Positions 1 to 5,466 of a stretch of DNA of 11,061 bases are shown one piece after another. The notes under the pieces were generated by a model that saw only the letters and a program-made list of their open reading frames with translations, ran no database searches and had not been told where the DNA came from. Position 1 is the first letter of the stretch, and each line of letters opens with the position of its first letter. The DNA is from Anaerolineaceae bacterium (GTDB lineage: Bacteria > Chloroflexota > Anaerolineae > Anaerolineales > Anaerolineaceae), in assembly GCA_027348305.1 (NCBI GenBank), contig DAIEPS010000046.1, positions 1-11,061 of the forward strand, written 5' to 3'. The translations under genes were made by a program, and so were the position numbers.

Positions 1-99
1 ATCTCGGAGGGTGGGCATAACGAAGACTATTGGCATTCTCATCTGAAAGATTATTTACTATGGTACGCTGAACCCTGGGCACTTTTGAAGATCAAATAG
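1..99 (+). CDS. C-terminal end of an esterase-like alpha/beta hydrolase (partial)
   Basis: Reading frame 1 is open from the first base to a TAG at 97-99 and gives 32 residues containing GGHNEDYWHSHLKDYL near the start. A GGH followed by a Trp- and Leu-rich amphipathic helix is the usual C-terminal end of the putative-esterase (esterase D / enterochelin esterase) alpha/beta-hydrolase family, where this His completes the Ser-Asp-His triad. Everything upstream, including the nucleophile elbow, lies outside the window, so the substrate cannot be judged. The gene converges on the minus-strand gene that ends at 119, only 19 bases away, and no terminator hairpin is visible between them. The family call rests on a short tail and is tentative. 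The open frame itself, with protein-like composition, is clear. Confidence 0.6.
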   Translation: MSEGGHNEDYWHSHLKDYLLWYAEPWALLKIK

Positions 100-118
100 T
101 TTTTAAGGCTTATTCTAC

Positions 119-1291
119 TTACTTAGCTGTTGTTATGTAAAAATAATCGCGCGAATAGGCACCCAAGAATCTGATCGCATCGCTGTTCATTTCTTTTGGG
201 AATAAGGGTTCAGGGTAAATAGTATTGTTCTTGACGCGCATTGCTTCAAAATTAACCCAAAAATTGTTAATATCCAATTGTATGGCAGTTTCAGCCTGGA
301 CTAAAGTCATCGTTTGAGCGAGTGACGCAACTGTCAATGAGGGACCGGCTACATAGTATAGGGTATTATTATCTTTGCTTAGCGCGATTCCAGATCGCCA
401 GGTGACTACACCTCCGGTTATGGTTTCTCCCCATAAAGTTGGATCATTTACTTTATCTGAAATAGTTCCGTGGTCAATGAGCACAGGCCCATTTTGACGA
501 TAGGCTATTACATCCTTCGTTGCCGTGATTTCGCTGCCCCAAACCCCGATCTTTACTTTTCCGTCTGTATAAATCGCCACGGTTCCTAAATCTGGTTTAG
601 GTGGCGCTGAGGTCAAGCCATCTGCAAAAGCGCCGAACTGACCGTGTTCGTATTTAAATCCACCGTTAAAAGCTGCCAATAACATGCCTGGTGCTCGATT
701 GTCGTTAGGAATTGTTCCTGTAGCATGATTTTTGGTGTTGGCAGCATATGGTTCCACTGTTCCTAAAACAAAATTGAGGCGAGTATGCTTCATATCAACC
801 GCAACAATTGCAGTAACGCTGTAAGGACGTTTTGGATCAGGCTGCACAAAAGTTCGATAAGCGACAACTCTTCCGGTCTGATCCTGAAGGTAAGGCACCC
901 AAACGCCTGCATTTTGTGACGATCCTGCGTTTTGGATTCTTGGCAGAGACCATTGATCAGGTAAATTTGAACTTGTGCTTGATCCAGCGGAAGTCCCTGA
1001 TCCGAGTGAATTTGCTGTTTGTGATAAAACCCATGGGCTCGAGGGTTTCTTAATCCCGATCTGATATTCAAAATTATTGATCACGTCTTTGGTCTTAAAC
1101 ATGACGGTTTCCATTGTCGCTACGGCTGGATTTCCAATGATTTTTCTTAGAAAATCAGCTCCATAAGCCCCCACTTTTGGCGACGCTTGCAATAAAACAA
1201 ACAATAAGGCAAATAGGACTACAAAAAGGATAAGAATTCCCAAGAGGATGGTAACCCACTTGTGTTTTTGATGAAGGATTTTATTTATCAT
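119..1291 (-). CDS. Membrane-anchored phosphodiester glycosidase family protein (NAGPA-like domain)
   Basis: A 390-residue protein. Residues 1-10 are polar and basic, about 12-35 form one strong hydrophobic helix (signal anchor), and a Ser/Thr/Gly-rich linker lies near 93-112. The C-terminal two-thirds is an extracytoplasmic domain. This domain carries the AAFNGGF motif, the VAIYTDGKVKIGVWG strand region and a late LDINNFWVNF segment followed by SRDYFYI near the end. These are typical of the phosphodiester glycosidase family (related to mammalian NAGPA, formerly DUF2233), in the subfamily with LDIN in place of the usual LDGGGS motif. The family includes enzymes that remove sugars from phosphodiester linkages; the substrate here is unknown. 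The ATG at 1289-1291 has a GGGTG-type Shine-Dalgarno a few bases upstream. The gene looks more AT-rich than its neighbours. It is probably monocistronic, because a hairpin lies between it and the upstream gene. Confidence 0.85.
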   Translation of the reverse strand: MINKILHQKHKWVTILLGILILFVVLFALLFVLLQASPKVGAYGADFLRKIIGNPAVATMETVMFKTKDVINNFEYQIGIKKPSSPWVLSQTANSLGSGTSAGSSTSSNLPDQWSLPRIQNAGSSQNAGVWVPYLQDQTGRVVAYRTFVQPDPKRPYSVTAIVAVDMKHTRLNFVLGTVEPYAANTKNHATGTIPNDNRAPGMLLAAFNGGFKYEHGQFGAFADGLTSAPPKPDLGTVAIYTDGKVKIGVWGSEITATKDVIAYRQNGPVLIDHGTISDKVNDPTLWGETITGGVVTWRSGIALSKDNNTLYYVAGPSLTVASLAQTMTLVQAETAIQLDINNFWVNFEAMRVKNNTIYPEPLFPKEMNSDAIRFLGAYSRDYFYITTAK

Positions 1292-1331
1292 ATTTTCACC
1301 CTAATACTTAAAAGTAACAATTCATCATATG

Positions 1332-1337
1332 ATTATA
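1332..1337 (-). promoter_or_regulatory. Possible -10 box for the phosphodiester-glycosidase gene
   Basis: Read on the minus strand this is a perfect TATAAT hexamer about 41 bases upstream of the start codon at 1291, just inside the terminator-like hairpin at 1363-1397. No convincing -35 box lies 16-18 bases further upstream; the sequence there is AT-rich. A 10-base palindrome ATCATATGAT (1324-1333) overlaps the box and could be an operator or chance. Confidence 0.3.
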
Positions 1338-1362
1338 GATTTGGTGGATTTGTATTTTATAA

Positions 1363-1397
1363 GAAAAGAGAACCAATTAATAATTGGATTTCTTTTT
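1363..1397 (-). terminator. Terminator-like hairpin downstream of the tocopherol-cyclase-family gene
   Basis: The core stem CCAATT/AATTGG with a 3-base loop (1373-1387) continues, after one A-A mismatch, into an A/G-rich arm pairing with a T/C-rich arm (1363-1371 with 1389-1397, including G-T wobbles). Read on the minus strand the stem ends in a T/C-rich tract, as an intrinsic terminator would. It lies about 80 bases beyond the stop of the 1478-2605 gene and upstream of the next minus-strand gene, so it would separate their transcripts. Confidence 0.5.
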
Positions 1398-1416
1398 AGC
1401 TTTTTGATACCCAACA

Positions 1417-1446
1417 AATAGCCGAATGGGTATCCATCCGGCTATT
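1417..1446 (-). terminator. GC-rich hairpin just downstream of the tocopherol-cyclase-family gene
   Basis: An imperfect palindrome: 8 pairs (AATAGCCG/CGGCTATT), one mismatch, then ATGG/CCAT around a 4-base GTAT loop. It starts about 31 bases past the stop codon of the minus-strand gene at 1478. It has no T-tract on either side, so by itself it is a weak intrinsic terminator. Together with the hairpin at 1363-1397 it may form a tandem terminator or protect the 3' end of the messenger. Confidence 0.45.
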
Positions 1447-1477
1447 CTGGTTTGATTAACTAGATTTGTTCATTCAG

Positions 1478-2605
1478 TTACTGATCATACTCGCCGTATT
1501 CACAGCCGCCCAGGTCGCCATCGAAGTCATCCACTTTGACATACTCGCCGCCGACCTTGCGCCAGAGGGTCACGGACCCTGCCGCGTATCCGCCATTCCA
1601 CAAGGAATTGTGGCGTTTGAGCCCGTCTGGGTTCTCGTAGTTGACGTTGAGCATCGTCTCACGCGGGCACTTGAAGTGGATCTCGATCTTGCCCTTGTTG
1701 TTCCAGGCGGTCAGGTTCCAGCCCACGAATTCCTTGGTGATCGGGCAGTCGAAGACCTGGTGCGGATTCGTCCAAACCTTTGAGAAGTTGAATTCGAACA
1801 GTTCACCTTCATGATAGAAAGCGATCAGCATGCGCCTGGGTAGGCTGACGCCAAACACTACAGGCTGCGCGCCGCCGCAATCCAGAGCGGTATTGGCCAG
1901 TTTCTTGCCGCTGGAGTGGCTGGTGAAATTGTTGCAGTTCAGCCACACCCACGGACTGGTGTAATCGCCGCCCCAGTTCTTGTCTTGGTAACCACAGCTT
2001 GTTTCTGGTTCAACATTATAGAGCTCGCCATTAAATGTGATCGTGCCGCTGTAACGGGTATACATCCCCGCGGCGTGCCAGTACATTTGAAAGGCGTTGA
2101 TGTTAATGAAGAAGGGTGAGGTGCCAAAGCCTACAGAATAAGGCAACACTTTTTCAGCTTTCAGGTCCCAGCTCATTTCACCGGCATCTGACATATATTC
2201 AGGATGGGCGGCGGCTTCTTCTTTACTCAACTTGACGGAGCCCTTGAGGTGGGTTTCATTGGCGGTGTGCGTGCCGATGCTGACTTCCATTTTGGTGAAG
2301 TCGGCTTTGAAAGCAGTTATGGGATAAAGGTTGTGGATCTGGGTGGCGGGTTGGCCATCCGCGGTACCCCAACGCCCGGCTTTAAGCATGGCGTATGAGG
2401 GCTTGATGCCCCTGGCCTTGTTTTCGAGCAGTTGACCCGCGATGGCTTTATCTCCACCCAGGGCAGGGTTGATCACATAGTACTCGATAAAGAAGGGCTG
2501 TTTATGTCCAGTCTTGGCGTTAATGGCCACCAGAGAATGCCACCACCAATCATAACCACGGCGCGCAAGCTTACCTTTAAGCATGTACCTGTTACGGTCA
2601 TCCAT
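1478..2605 (-). CDS. Tocopherol cyclase family protein
   Basis: About 375 residues. The central segment GYQDKNWGGDYTSPWVWLNC matches the hallmark of the tocopherol-cyclase family (E/D-KNWG, then W-x-W-x-N/Q-C/x-N). The N-terminal YDWWWHSLVAIN and FFIEYYVINP strands also fit its lipocalin-like double beta-barrel. There is no signal peptide, so it is probably cytosolic or membrane-peripheral. In plants and cyanobacteria the enzyme closes the chromanol ring of vitamin E. Bacteria without tocopherol carry this family too, where the substrate is unknown, so cyclase activity here is not implied. The frame stays open up to an ATG at 2683, but that start lies upstream of the promoter at 2648-2676. 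An AAGGAG Shine-Dalgarno at 2613-2618 sits 7 bases from the ATG at 2605 and 4 bases from an adjacent ATG at 2608. I chose 2605; 2608 is the alternative. Confidence 0.85.
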   Translation of the reverse strand: MDDRNRYMLKGKLARRGYDWWWHSLVAINAKTGHKQPFFIEYYVINPALGGDKAIAGQLLENKARGIKPSYAMLKAGRWGTADGQPATQIHNLYPITAFKADFTKMEVSIGTHTANETHLKGSVKLSKEEAAAHPEYMSDAGEMSWDLKAEKVLPYSVGFGTSPFFININAFQMYWHAAGMYTRYSGTITFNGELYNVEPETSCGYQDKNWGGDYTSPWVWLNCNNFTSHSSGKKLANTALDCGGAQPVVFGVSLPRRMLIAFYHEGELFEFNFSKVWTNPHQVFDCPITKEFVGWNLTAWNNKGKIEIHFKCPRETMLNVNYENPDGLKRHNSLWNGGYAAGSVTLWRKVGGEYVKVDDFDGDLGGCEYGEYDQ

Positions 2606-2647
2606 CATGAGGCTCCTTGAGAATAGAGATAAAGTGCGGATAAATTC

Positions 2648-2676
2648 ATTGTAGCAAATATAATTGCAAAATGCAA
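2648..2676 (-). promoter_or_regulatory. Promoter of the tocopherol-cyclase-family gene
   Basis: On the minus strand, TTGCAT (2671-2676) and TACAAT (2648-2653) are separated by exactly 17 bases, each with 4-5 of 6 matches to the housekeeping consensus. Transcription would start near 2640, leaving a short leader of about 35 bases that contains the AAGGAG site. This excludes the longer N-terminus starting at 2683. Confidence 0.6.
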
Positions 2677-2679
2677 TTA
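2661..2679. repeat. Perfect inverted repeat over the -35 box, candidate operator
   Basis: TAATTGCA AAA TGCAATTA: two perfect 8-base arms around a 3-base centre. It overlaps the -35 element of the minus-strand promoter at 2648-2676. A dyad at this place is a typical repressor site. A further TTGCAA half-site-like hexamer occurs at 2692-2697. Which regulator would bind is unknown, and no regulator gene is encoded beside it except the RHH antitoxin. Confidence 0.45.
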
Positions 2680-2741
2680 ACAAATATCACTTTGCAAGTA
2701 TTTGAACTGTATTGGGGTTGAATTAATAATTATTCGGAGTG

Positions 2742-2789
2742 TGTATAATAAATAGTAATAATAGGATGAATAAAAAAGATGTATAATAA
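2742..2789 (+). promoter_or_regulatory. Promoter region of the toxin-antitoxin operon with a repeated -10-like element
   Basis: The 10-mer TGTATAATAA occurs twice, at 2742-2751 and 2780-2789, each containing a perfect TATAAT. No good -35 box stands 16-18 bases before either; TTGAAT at 2718-2723 is 20 bases before the first. If the second copy is the working -10, transcription would begin at or within a base or two of the antitoxin ATG at 2796. The repeats could alternatively be binding sites for the antitoxin, which normally autoregulates such operons. Confidence 0.4.
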
Positions 2790-2795
2790 TGATGT

Positions 2796-3056
2796 ATGAA
2801 AAAAGATCTTTTGGTCCGCACTCAGGTACTTTTGGAACCGGAACAGCTCAAAGCGCTGTCACTGCTTGCTGAAGAGCAGGGCAAGAGTGTGTCAGCCTTG
2901 CTGCGTGAATGGGTGGCAGCAGGTTTGCACGCCCAGAAACAAAAAAGACTGGCTGAAGCGGCACTTTCGCTTTCCGAAGCTTATTACTCGGATGGCGACC
3001 TGGTGGGTTATGCCGCATTGGATGGCGAGGACTTTTCCATGCAAGGGCAGAGCTGA
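2796..3056 (+). CDS. Ribbon-helix-helix (CopG-like) antitoxin
   Basis: 86 residues. The N-terminal strand (VRTQVLLEPEQLKAL, about 7-21) followed by two helices with the GKSVSALLREW turn (about 29-39) is a ribbon-helix-helix DNA-binding fold. The C-terminal part (about 62-86) is acidic and flexible, as expected for the segment that wraps and neutralises a toxin. It shares one base (TGATG) with the PemK/MazF-type toxin gene, the usual antitoxin-first order with translational coupling. By family precedent it should bind the operon promoter as a dimer and repress it alone or with the toxin. There is no Shine-Dalgarno directly upstream of the ATG; the nearest AGGA is about 30 bases away. This suggests leaderless or unusual initiation. 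Confidence 0.8.
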   Translation: MKKDLLVRTQVLLEPEQLKALSLLAEEQGKSVSALLREWVAAGLHAQKQKRLAEAALSLSEAYYSDGDLVGYAALDGEDFSMQGQS

Positions 3057-3409
3057 TGTTCCGCGGCGAAGTGTGGCAGATGTCAGTTGGCAAGCGCGCA
3101 GCCTCTGTGGAAGGGGACATGCGCAAGGTGGTGATCGTTTCCAGCGATGCGCTGGGGGCGCTGCCTCTCAAAGTGGTCGTGCCGCTCACCTCATGGAAGG
3201 ACGATTATGCCTCCGCGCCGTGGATGGTGCGCCTGCCGCCTGTGCTTCACAGCGGTTTGGAATCCCCAATGGCTGCGGATGCGCTGCAGGTGCGGTCCGT
3301 TTCTTCAGCCAGGCTGGTTAAACGCCTGGGCGAACTGCCTGAGAATCACATCAATCAGATTGCTGTCGCCATTTCCCTGGTGTTGGAAGGGAAAGAGCCA
3401 GTAAACTAA
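3056..3409 (+). CDS. PemK/MazF-type endoribonuclease toxin
   Basis: 117 residues, the usual size for the family. It begins with the RGEVW strand (3-7), continues with RKVVIVSSDALG (23-34) and the VVVPLTS strand (40-46), and ends with a long helix (about 96-111). MazF-family toxins cut single-stranded RNA, using an Arg and a Thr about 23 residues apart. Arg23 and Thr45 here hold those positions. The loop between the first two strands lacks the usual Pro/Gly-rich E-x-x-K/R-x-RP form, and the normal Pro after the Arg is Lys24, so this is a divergent member. The ATG overlaps the antitoxin stop by one base. No defence or mobile genes flank it, so it looks like a stand-alone chromosomal module. Confidence 0.85.
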   Translation: MFRGEVWQMSVGKRAASVEGDMRKVVIVSSDALGALPLKVVVPLTSWKDDYASAPWMVRLPPVLHSGLESPMAADALQVRSVSSARLVKRLGELPENHINQIAVAISLVLEGKEPVN

Positions 3410-3469
3410 GATAATGCACATTACCCCAACCCTGTTCCTTGTGTGGGGAGGGTGCCTTGAATTTAGCAG

Positions 3470-3475
3470 TATAAT
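3470..3475 (+). promoter_or_regulatory. Possible -10 box upstream of the lipoprotein/acyltransferase cassette
   Basis: A perfect TATAAT 31 bases before the ATG at 3507, in the only sizeable gap (97 bases) before the cassette. A convincing -35 box is absent at 16-18 bases upstream; TTGAAT at 3457-3462 is far too close. Since the toxin gene has no clear terminator, read-through is also possible. Confidence 0.3.
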
Positions 3476-3506
3476 CACTTGTTCAAATTAAAATTGCGGA
3501 GTTAAA

Positions 3507-3899
3507 ATGTCCAAAACAACAAGTATTTTGATCATCACTGTGATGTTATTTACCGTGTTGCTGAGTGCCTGTGCCAGTAAAACCGATCTGCCGGCTGCAG
3601 CCGTTGAAGCCTATTGGAAGGCCATGGCCGCCAAGGATAGTGCTGCCTTGAGCAGCCTCTCCTGCCCGGATTATGAAGCCACCGCTGTTTCCACCATGGA
3701 TTCCTTCCTCGCGGTTGACCTGGTGCTGACTGATCTTTCCTGCTCCTCCACCAATAATACAGGCGATAAGGCAGATGTGACCTGCAAGGGCTCAATGGTT
3801 GCTTCCTATGGCACCGAAAAAATGGATTTTGACCTGGCTTCCAAGACATTTCAAGCCGTCAACCCTGCCGGTGACTGGTTGATGTGCGGAGAGAAATAG
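3507..3899 (+). CDS. Small secreted lipoprotein of unknown function, first gene of the acyltransferase cassette
   Basis: 130 residues with a textbook lipoprotein signal: basic start, hydrophobic core (7-19) and lipobox LSAC ending at Cys22, the predicted lipidation site. The mature part of about 109 residues opens with PAAAVEAYWKAMAAKDSAALSSL, resembling the first helix of small NTF2-like/DUF4878-type extracytoplasmic domains. That resemblance is only structural in style. It holds four further cysteines (53, 79, 93, 127), enough for two disulfides. A GGAG site lies 5 bases before the ATG. The last codons contain the GGAGAG site of the next gene, so expression is linked to the microprotein and the MBOAT. 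I do not recognise a named family. A role as partner or target of the acyltransferase is inference from position only. Confidence 0.75.
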   Translation: MSKTTSILIITVMLFTVLLSACASKTDLPAAAVEAYWKAMAAKDSAALSSLSCPDYEATAVSTMDSFLAVDLVLTDLSCSSTNNTGDKADVTCKGSMVASYGTEKMDFDLASKTFQAVNPAGDWLMCGEK

Positions 3900-3900
3900 A

Positions 3901-4020
3901 TTGCTGCGCCGCATCTTCTCCAAAGAGAACCTGTGGGCGCTGGTTTTGGCCATTACCCTGGTGCTGCTGGTAATTGTCACTGCTGACAGTTCTCCATTGT
4001 GGATCTACCAGGGGTTTTAG
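3901..4020 (+). CDS. 39-residue DltX-like membrane microprotein with TTG start
   Basis: A short open frame of 39 codons plus TAG that fills the gap between the lipoprotein stop (3899) and the MBOAT ATG (4021). The TTG at 3901 has a good Shine-Dalgarno, GGAGAG at 3888-3893, 7 bases upstream, and no ATG or GTG alternative. The peptide has a basic N-terminus (LLRRIFSK), a hydrophobic helix at about 12-28 and a polar tail DSSPLWIYQGF. This predicts a single-pass N-in/C-out protein. DltX, encoded next to DltB in Gram-positive dlt operons, is a single-pass protein of about 50 residues whose exposed tail ends in a conserved Tyr-containing FIYNEF-like motif. Length, topology, Tyr tail and neighbours match. 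Its last codons contain AGGGG, the ribosome site for the MBOAT, so the two are likely coupled. Homology to DltX is inferred. Confidence 0.7.
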   Translation: MLRRIFSKENLWALVLAITLVLLVIVTADSSPLWIYQGF

Positions 4021-5466
4021 ATGTCGCTGATCAACATCCTCATTCTGGTCGGGTTGTCGCTCGCCATCTTCGTTATTTCCAATTTCGATCGTACGCGCGC
4101 CCTGCGTAAACCCCTGCTGCTGACCATTAGCACAGGGGTGATCTTTTGGCTGCAGCCGGCGCTGCCCATCCGTGGGTTGGATTTCTGGCTGCCCCTCGCC
4201 ACGCTTGCATTGGTCGGGTTGGGCTGGTTGCTGACCTCCAAACCGGAGGAGCGCAACTCAAGTGCGAGCCTGGTTACCGGCGCACTTGTGGCTACCGTGG
4301 TGTTGGTGATCGCCCTCACGCGATACCTGGGCATGACCGGGGTGATCACGCCATCTCGTCCGCCGCAGACACTCAATGTCATTATTGTGCTGACGGCTGT
4401 TGCGATTATCACCTGCTTTTTATACAAAATAATCCGGATTAAGTCATCCCTTCCATATATTATAGGGATTGTCGTTCTGCTGTCGATTTTCGTGGCACTC
4501 AAACTGCCTGTCCTCACAGAATGGCTTAGCGGAATACTGCGTCTATGGAATGGGCAATCCCGTGAGCTGGCTTCCGCGCTGGACTTGCGCTGGCTGGGTT
4601 TCAGCTACATCGCTTTCCGCTTGATCCACACTTTGCGCGACCGCCAAAACGGACGGTTGCCCGCCATGGCCCTGGATGAATACTTCATTTATATGCTCTT
4701 TTTCCCGGCGATCAGTGCCGGACCGATCGACCGCAGTGAGCGCTTCATTAAAGACCTGCGCCAGCCCTTCATCCCCTCCGCGGACGCGCTCGGCGCAGCC
4801 TCCAAACGACTGGTGGTGGGGCTGCTCAAAAAATTCGTCGTCGCCGATCTGCTGGCCATGATCGCTCTCAATGGCGCCAATGCCTTGCAAGTCAGTTCCA
4901 CCGGTTGGGCCTGGGTGCTGGTCTATGCCTATACATTGCAGATTTTCTTTGATTTCAGCGGCTATACGGATATCGCCATCGGTATGGGCTTGTTGATGGG
5001 CATAAAGTTACCAGAAAACTTTAACACTCCCTACCTCAAACCCAACCTGACCCAATTCTGGAACAACTGGCACATGACCCTTACCCAGTGGTTCAGAGCC
5101 TACTTCTTCAACCCGCTTACGCGCGCGCTGCGCTCGGCAAAAAATCCTGTGTCAGTTTGGCTGGTGATCTTGATCACGCAGGTGGCCACCATGGTCCTGA
5201 TCGGGTTGTGGCACGGCATCACATTGAACTTTGTGCTCTGGGGTCTCTGGCACGGACTGGGTTTGTTCATCCAGAACCGCTGGTCTGATTGGACAAAACC
5301 CCTCTCGGCGCGTATTCAAGCGAAACCGACCTTGAACAAGGTGGTGACGATCTTCACCACACTGCTGACCTTCCAATTCGTGGCGTTGGGCTGGGTGTGG
5401 TTCGCCCTGCCTTCCATGGATCTCTCTTTGCGCGTCTTTGGCCGCCTGTTCGGGATGGGAGCTTAA
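4021..5466 (+). CDS. Membrane-bound O-acyltransferase (MBOAT), DltB/AlgI-like
   Basis: 481 residues with many hydrophobic segments across the length. The MBOAT core is clear: GFSYIAFRLIHTLRD near 193-207, FFPAISAGPIDR near 231-242, FWNNWHMTLTQWF with His351, and LIGLWHG with His398, followed by a second WHG (His411). His398 is the expected catalytic residue. The spacing of 47 between His351 and His398 is the same as I recall for the two conserved histidines of DltB. MBOATs take an acyl group from a cytosolic donor and pass it across the membrane to a polymer or partner. The region before the core is longer than in DltB by roughly 60 residues. The ATG abuts the microprotein stop, with AGGGG 6 bases upstream. 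The next gene follows with no gap. Acyl donor and acceptor are unknown, and no dltA or dltC is present here. Confidence 0.9.
   Translation: MSLINILILVGLSLAIFVISNFDRTRALRKPLLLTISTGVIFWLQPALPIRGLDFWLPLATLALVGLGWLLTSKPEERNSSASLVTGALVATVVLVIALTRYLGMTGVITPSRPPQTLNVIIVLTAVAIITCFLYKIIRIKSSLPYIIGIVVLLSIFVALKLPVLTEWLSGILRLWNGQSRELASALDLRWLGFSYIAFRLIHTLRDRQNGRLPAMALDEYFIYMLFFPAISAGPIDRSERFIKDLRQPFIPSADALGAASKRLVVGLLKKFVVADLLAMIALNGANALQVSSTGWAWVLVYAYTLQIFFDFSGYTDIAIGMGLLMGIKLPENFNTPYLKPNLTQFWNNWHMTLTQWFRAYFFNPLTRALRSAKNPVSVWLVILITQVATMVLIGLWHGITLNFVLWGLWHGLGLFIQNRWSDWTKPLSARIQAKPTLNKVVTIFTTLLTFQFVALGWVWFALPSMDLSLRVFGRLFGMGA

Noticed and set aside
2606..2683. N-terminal extension of the tocopherol-cyclase-family protein from an ATG at 2683
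   Set aside because: The extension would start upstream of the -10 and -35 boxes on the minus strand, while AAGGAG sits correctly before the ATG at 2605.
2866..3321. Plus-strand open frame of 151 codons overlapping the toxin-antitoxin pair
   Set aside because: It is a shifted frame across both genes with a Cys/Trp/Arg-rich random-looking product. The antitoxin and toxin frames match known folds.
3421..3460. CCCC...GGGG hairpin after the toxin gene as a terminator
   Set aside because: The stem is short, the loop is long, and no T-tract follows closely; it is too weak to call.
4017..4517. Long minus-strand open frame of 166 codons
   Set aside because: It lies antisense to the start of the MBOAT gene, whose hydrophobic protein and motifs are convincing. 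The minus frame gives a low-complexity Ser/Arg/Thr-rich product with no ribosome site noted.
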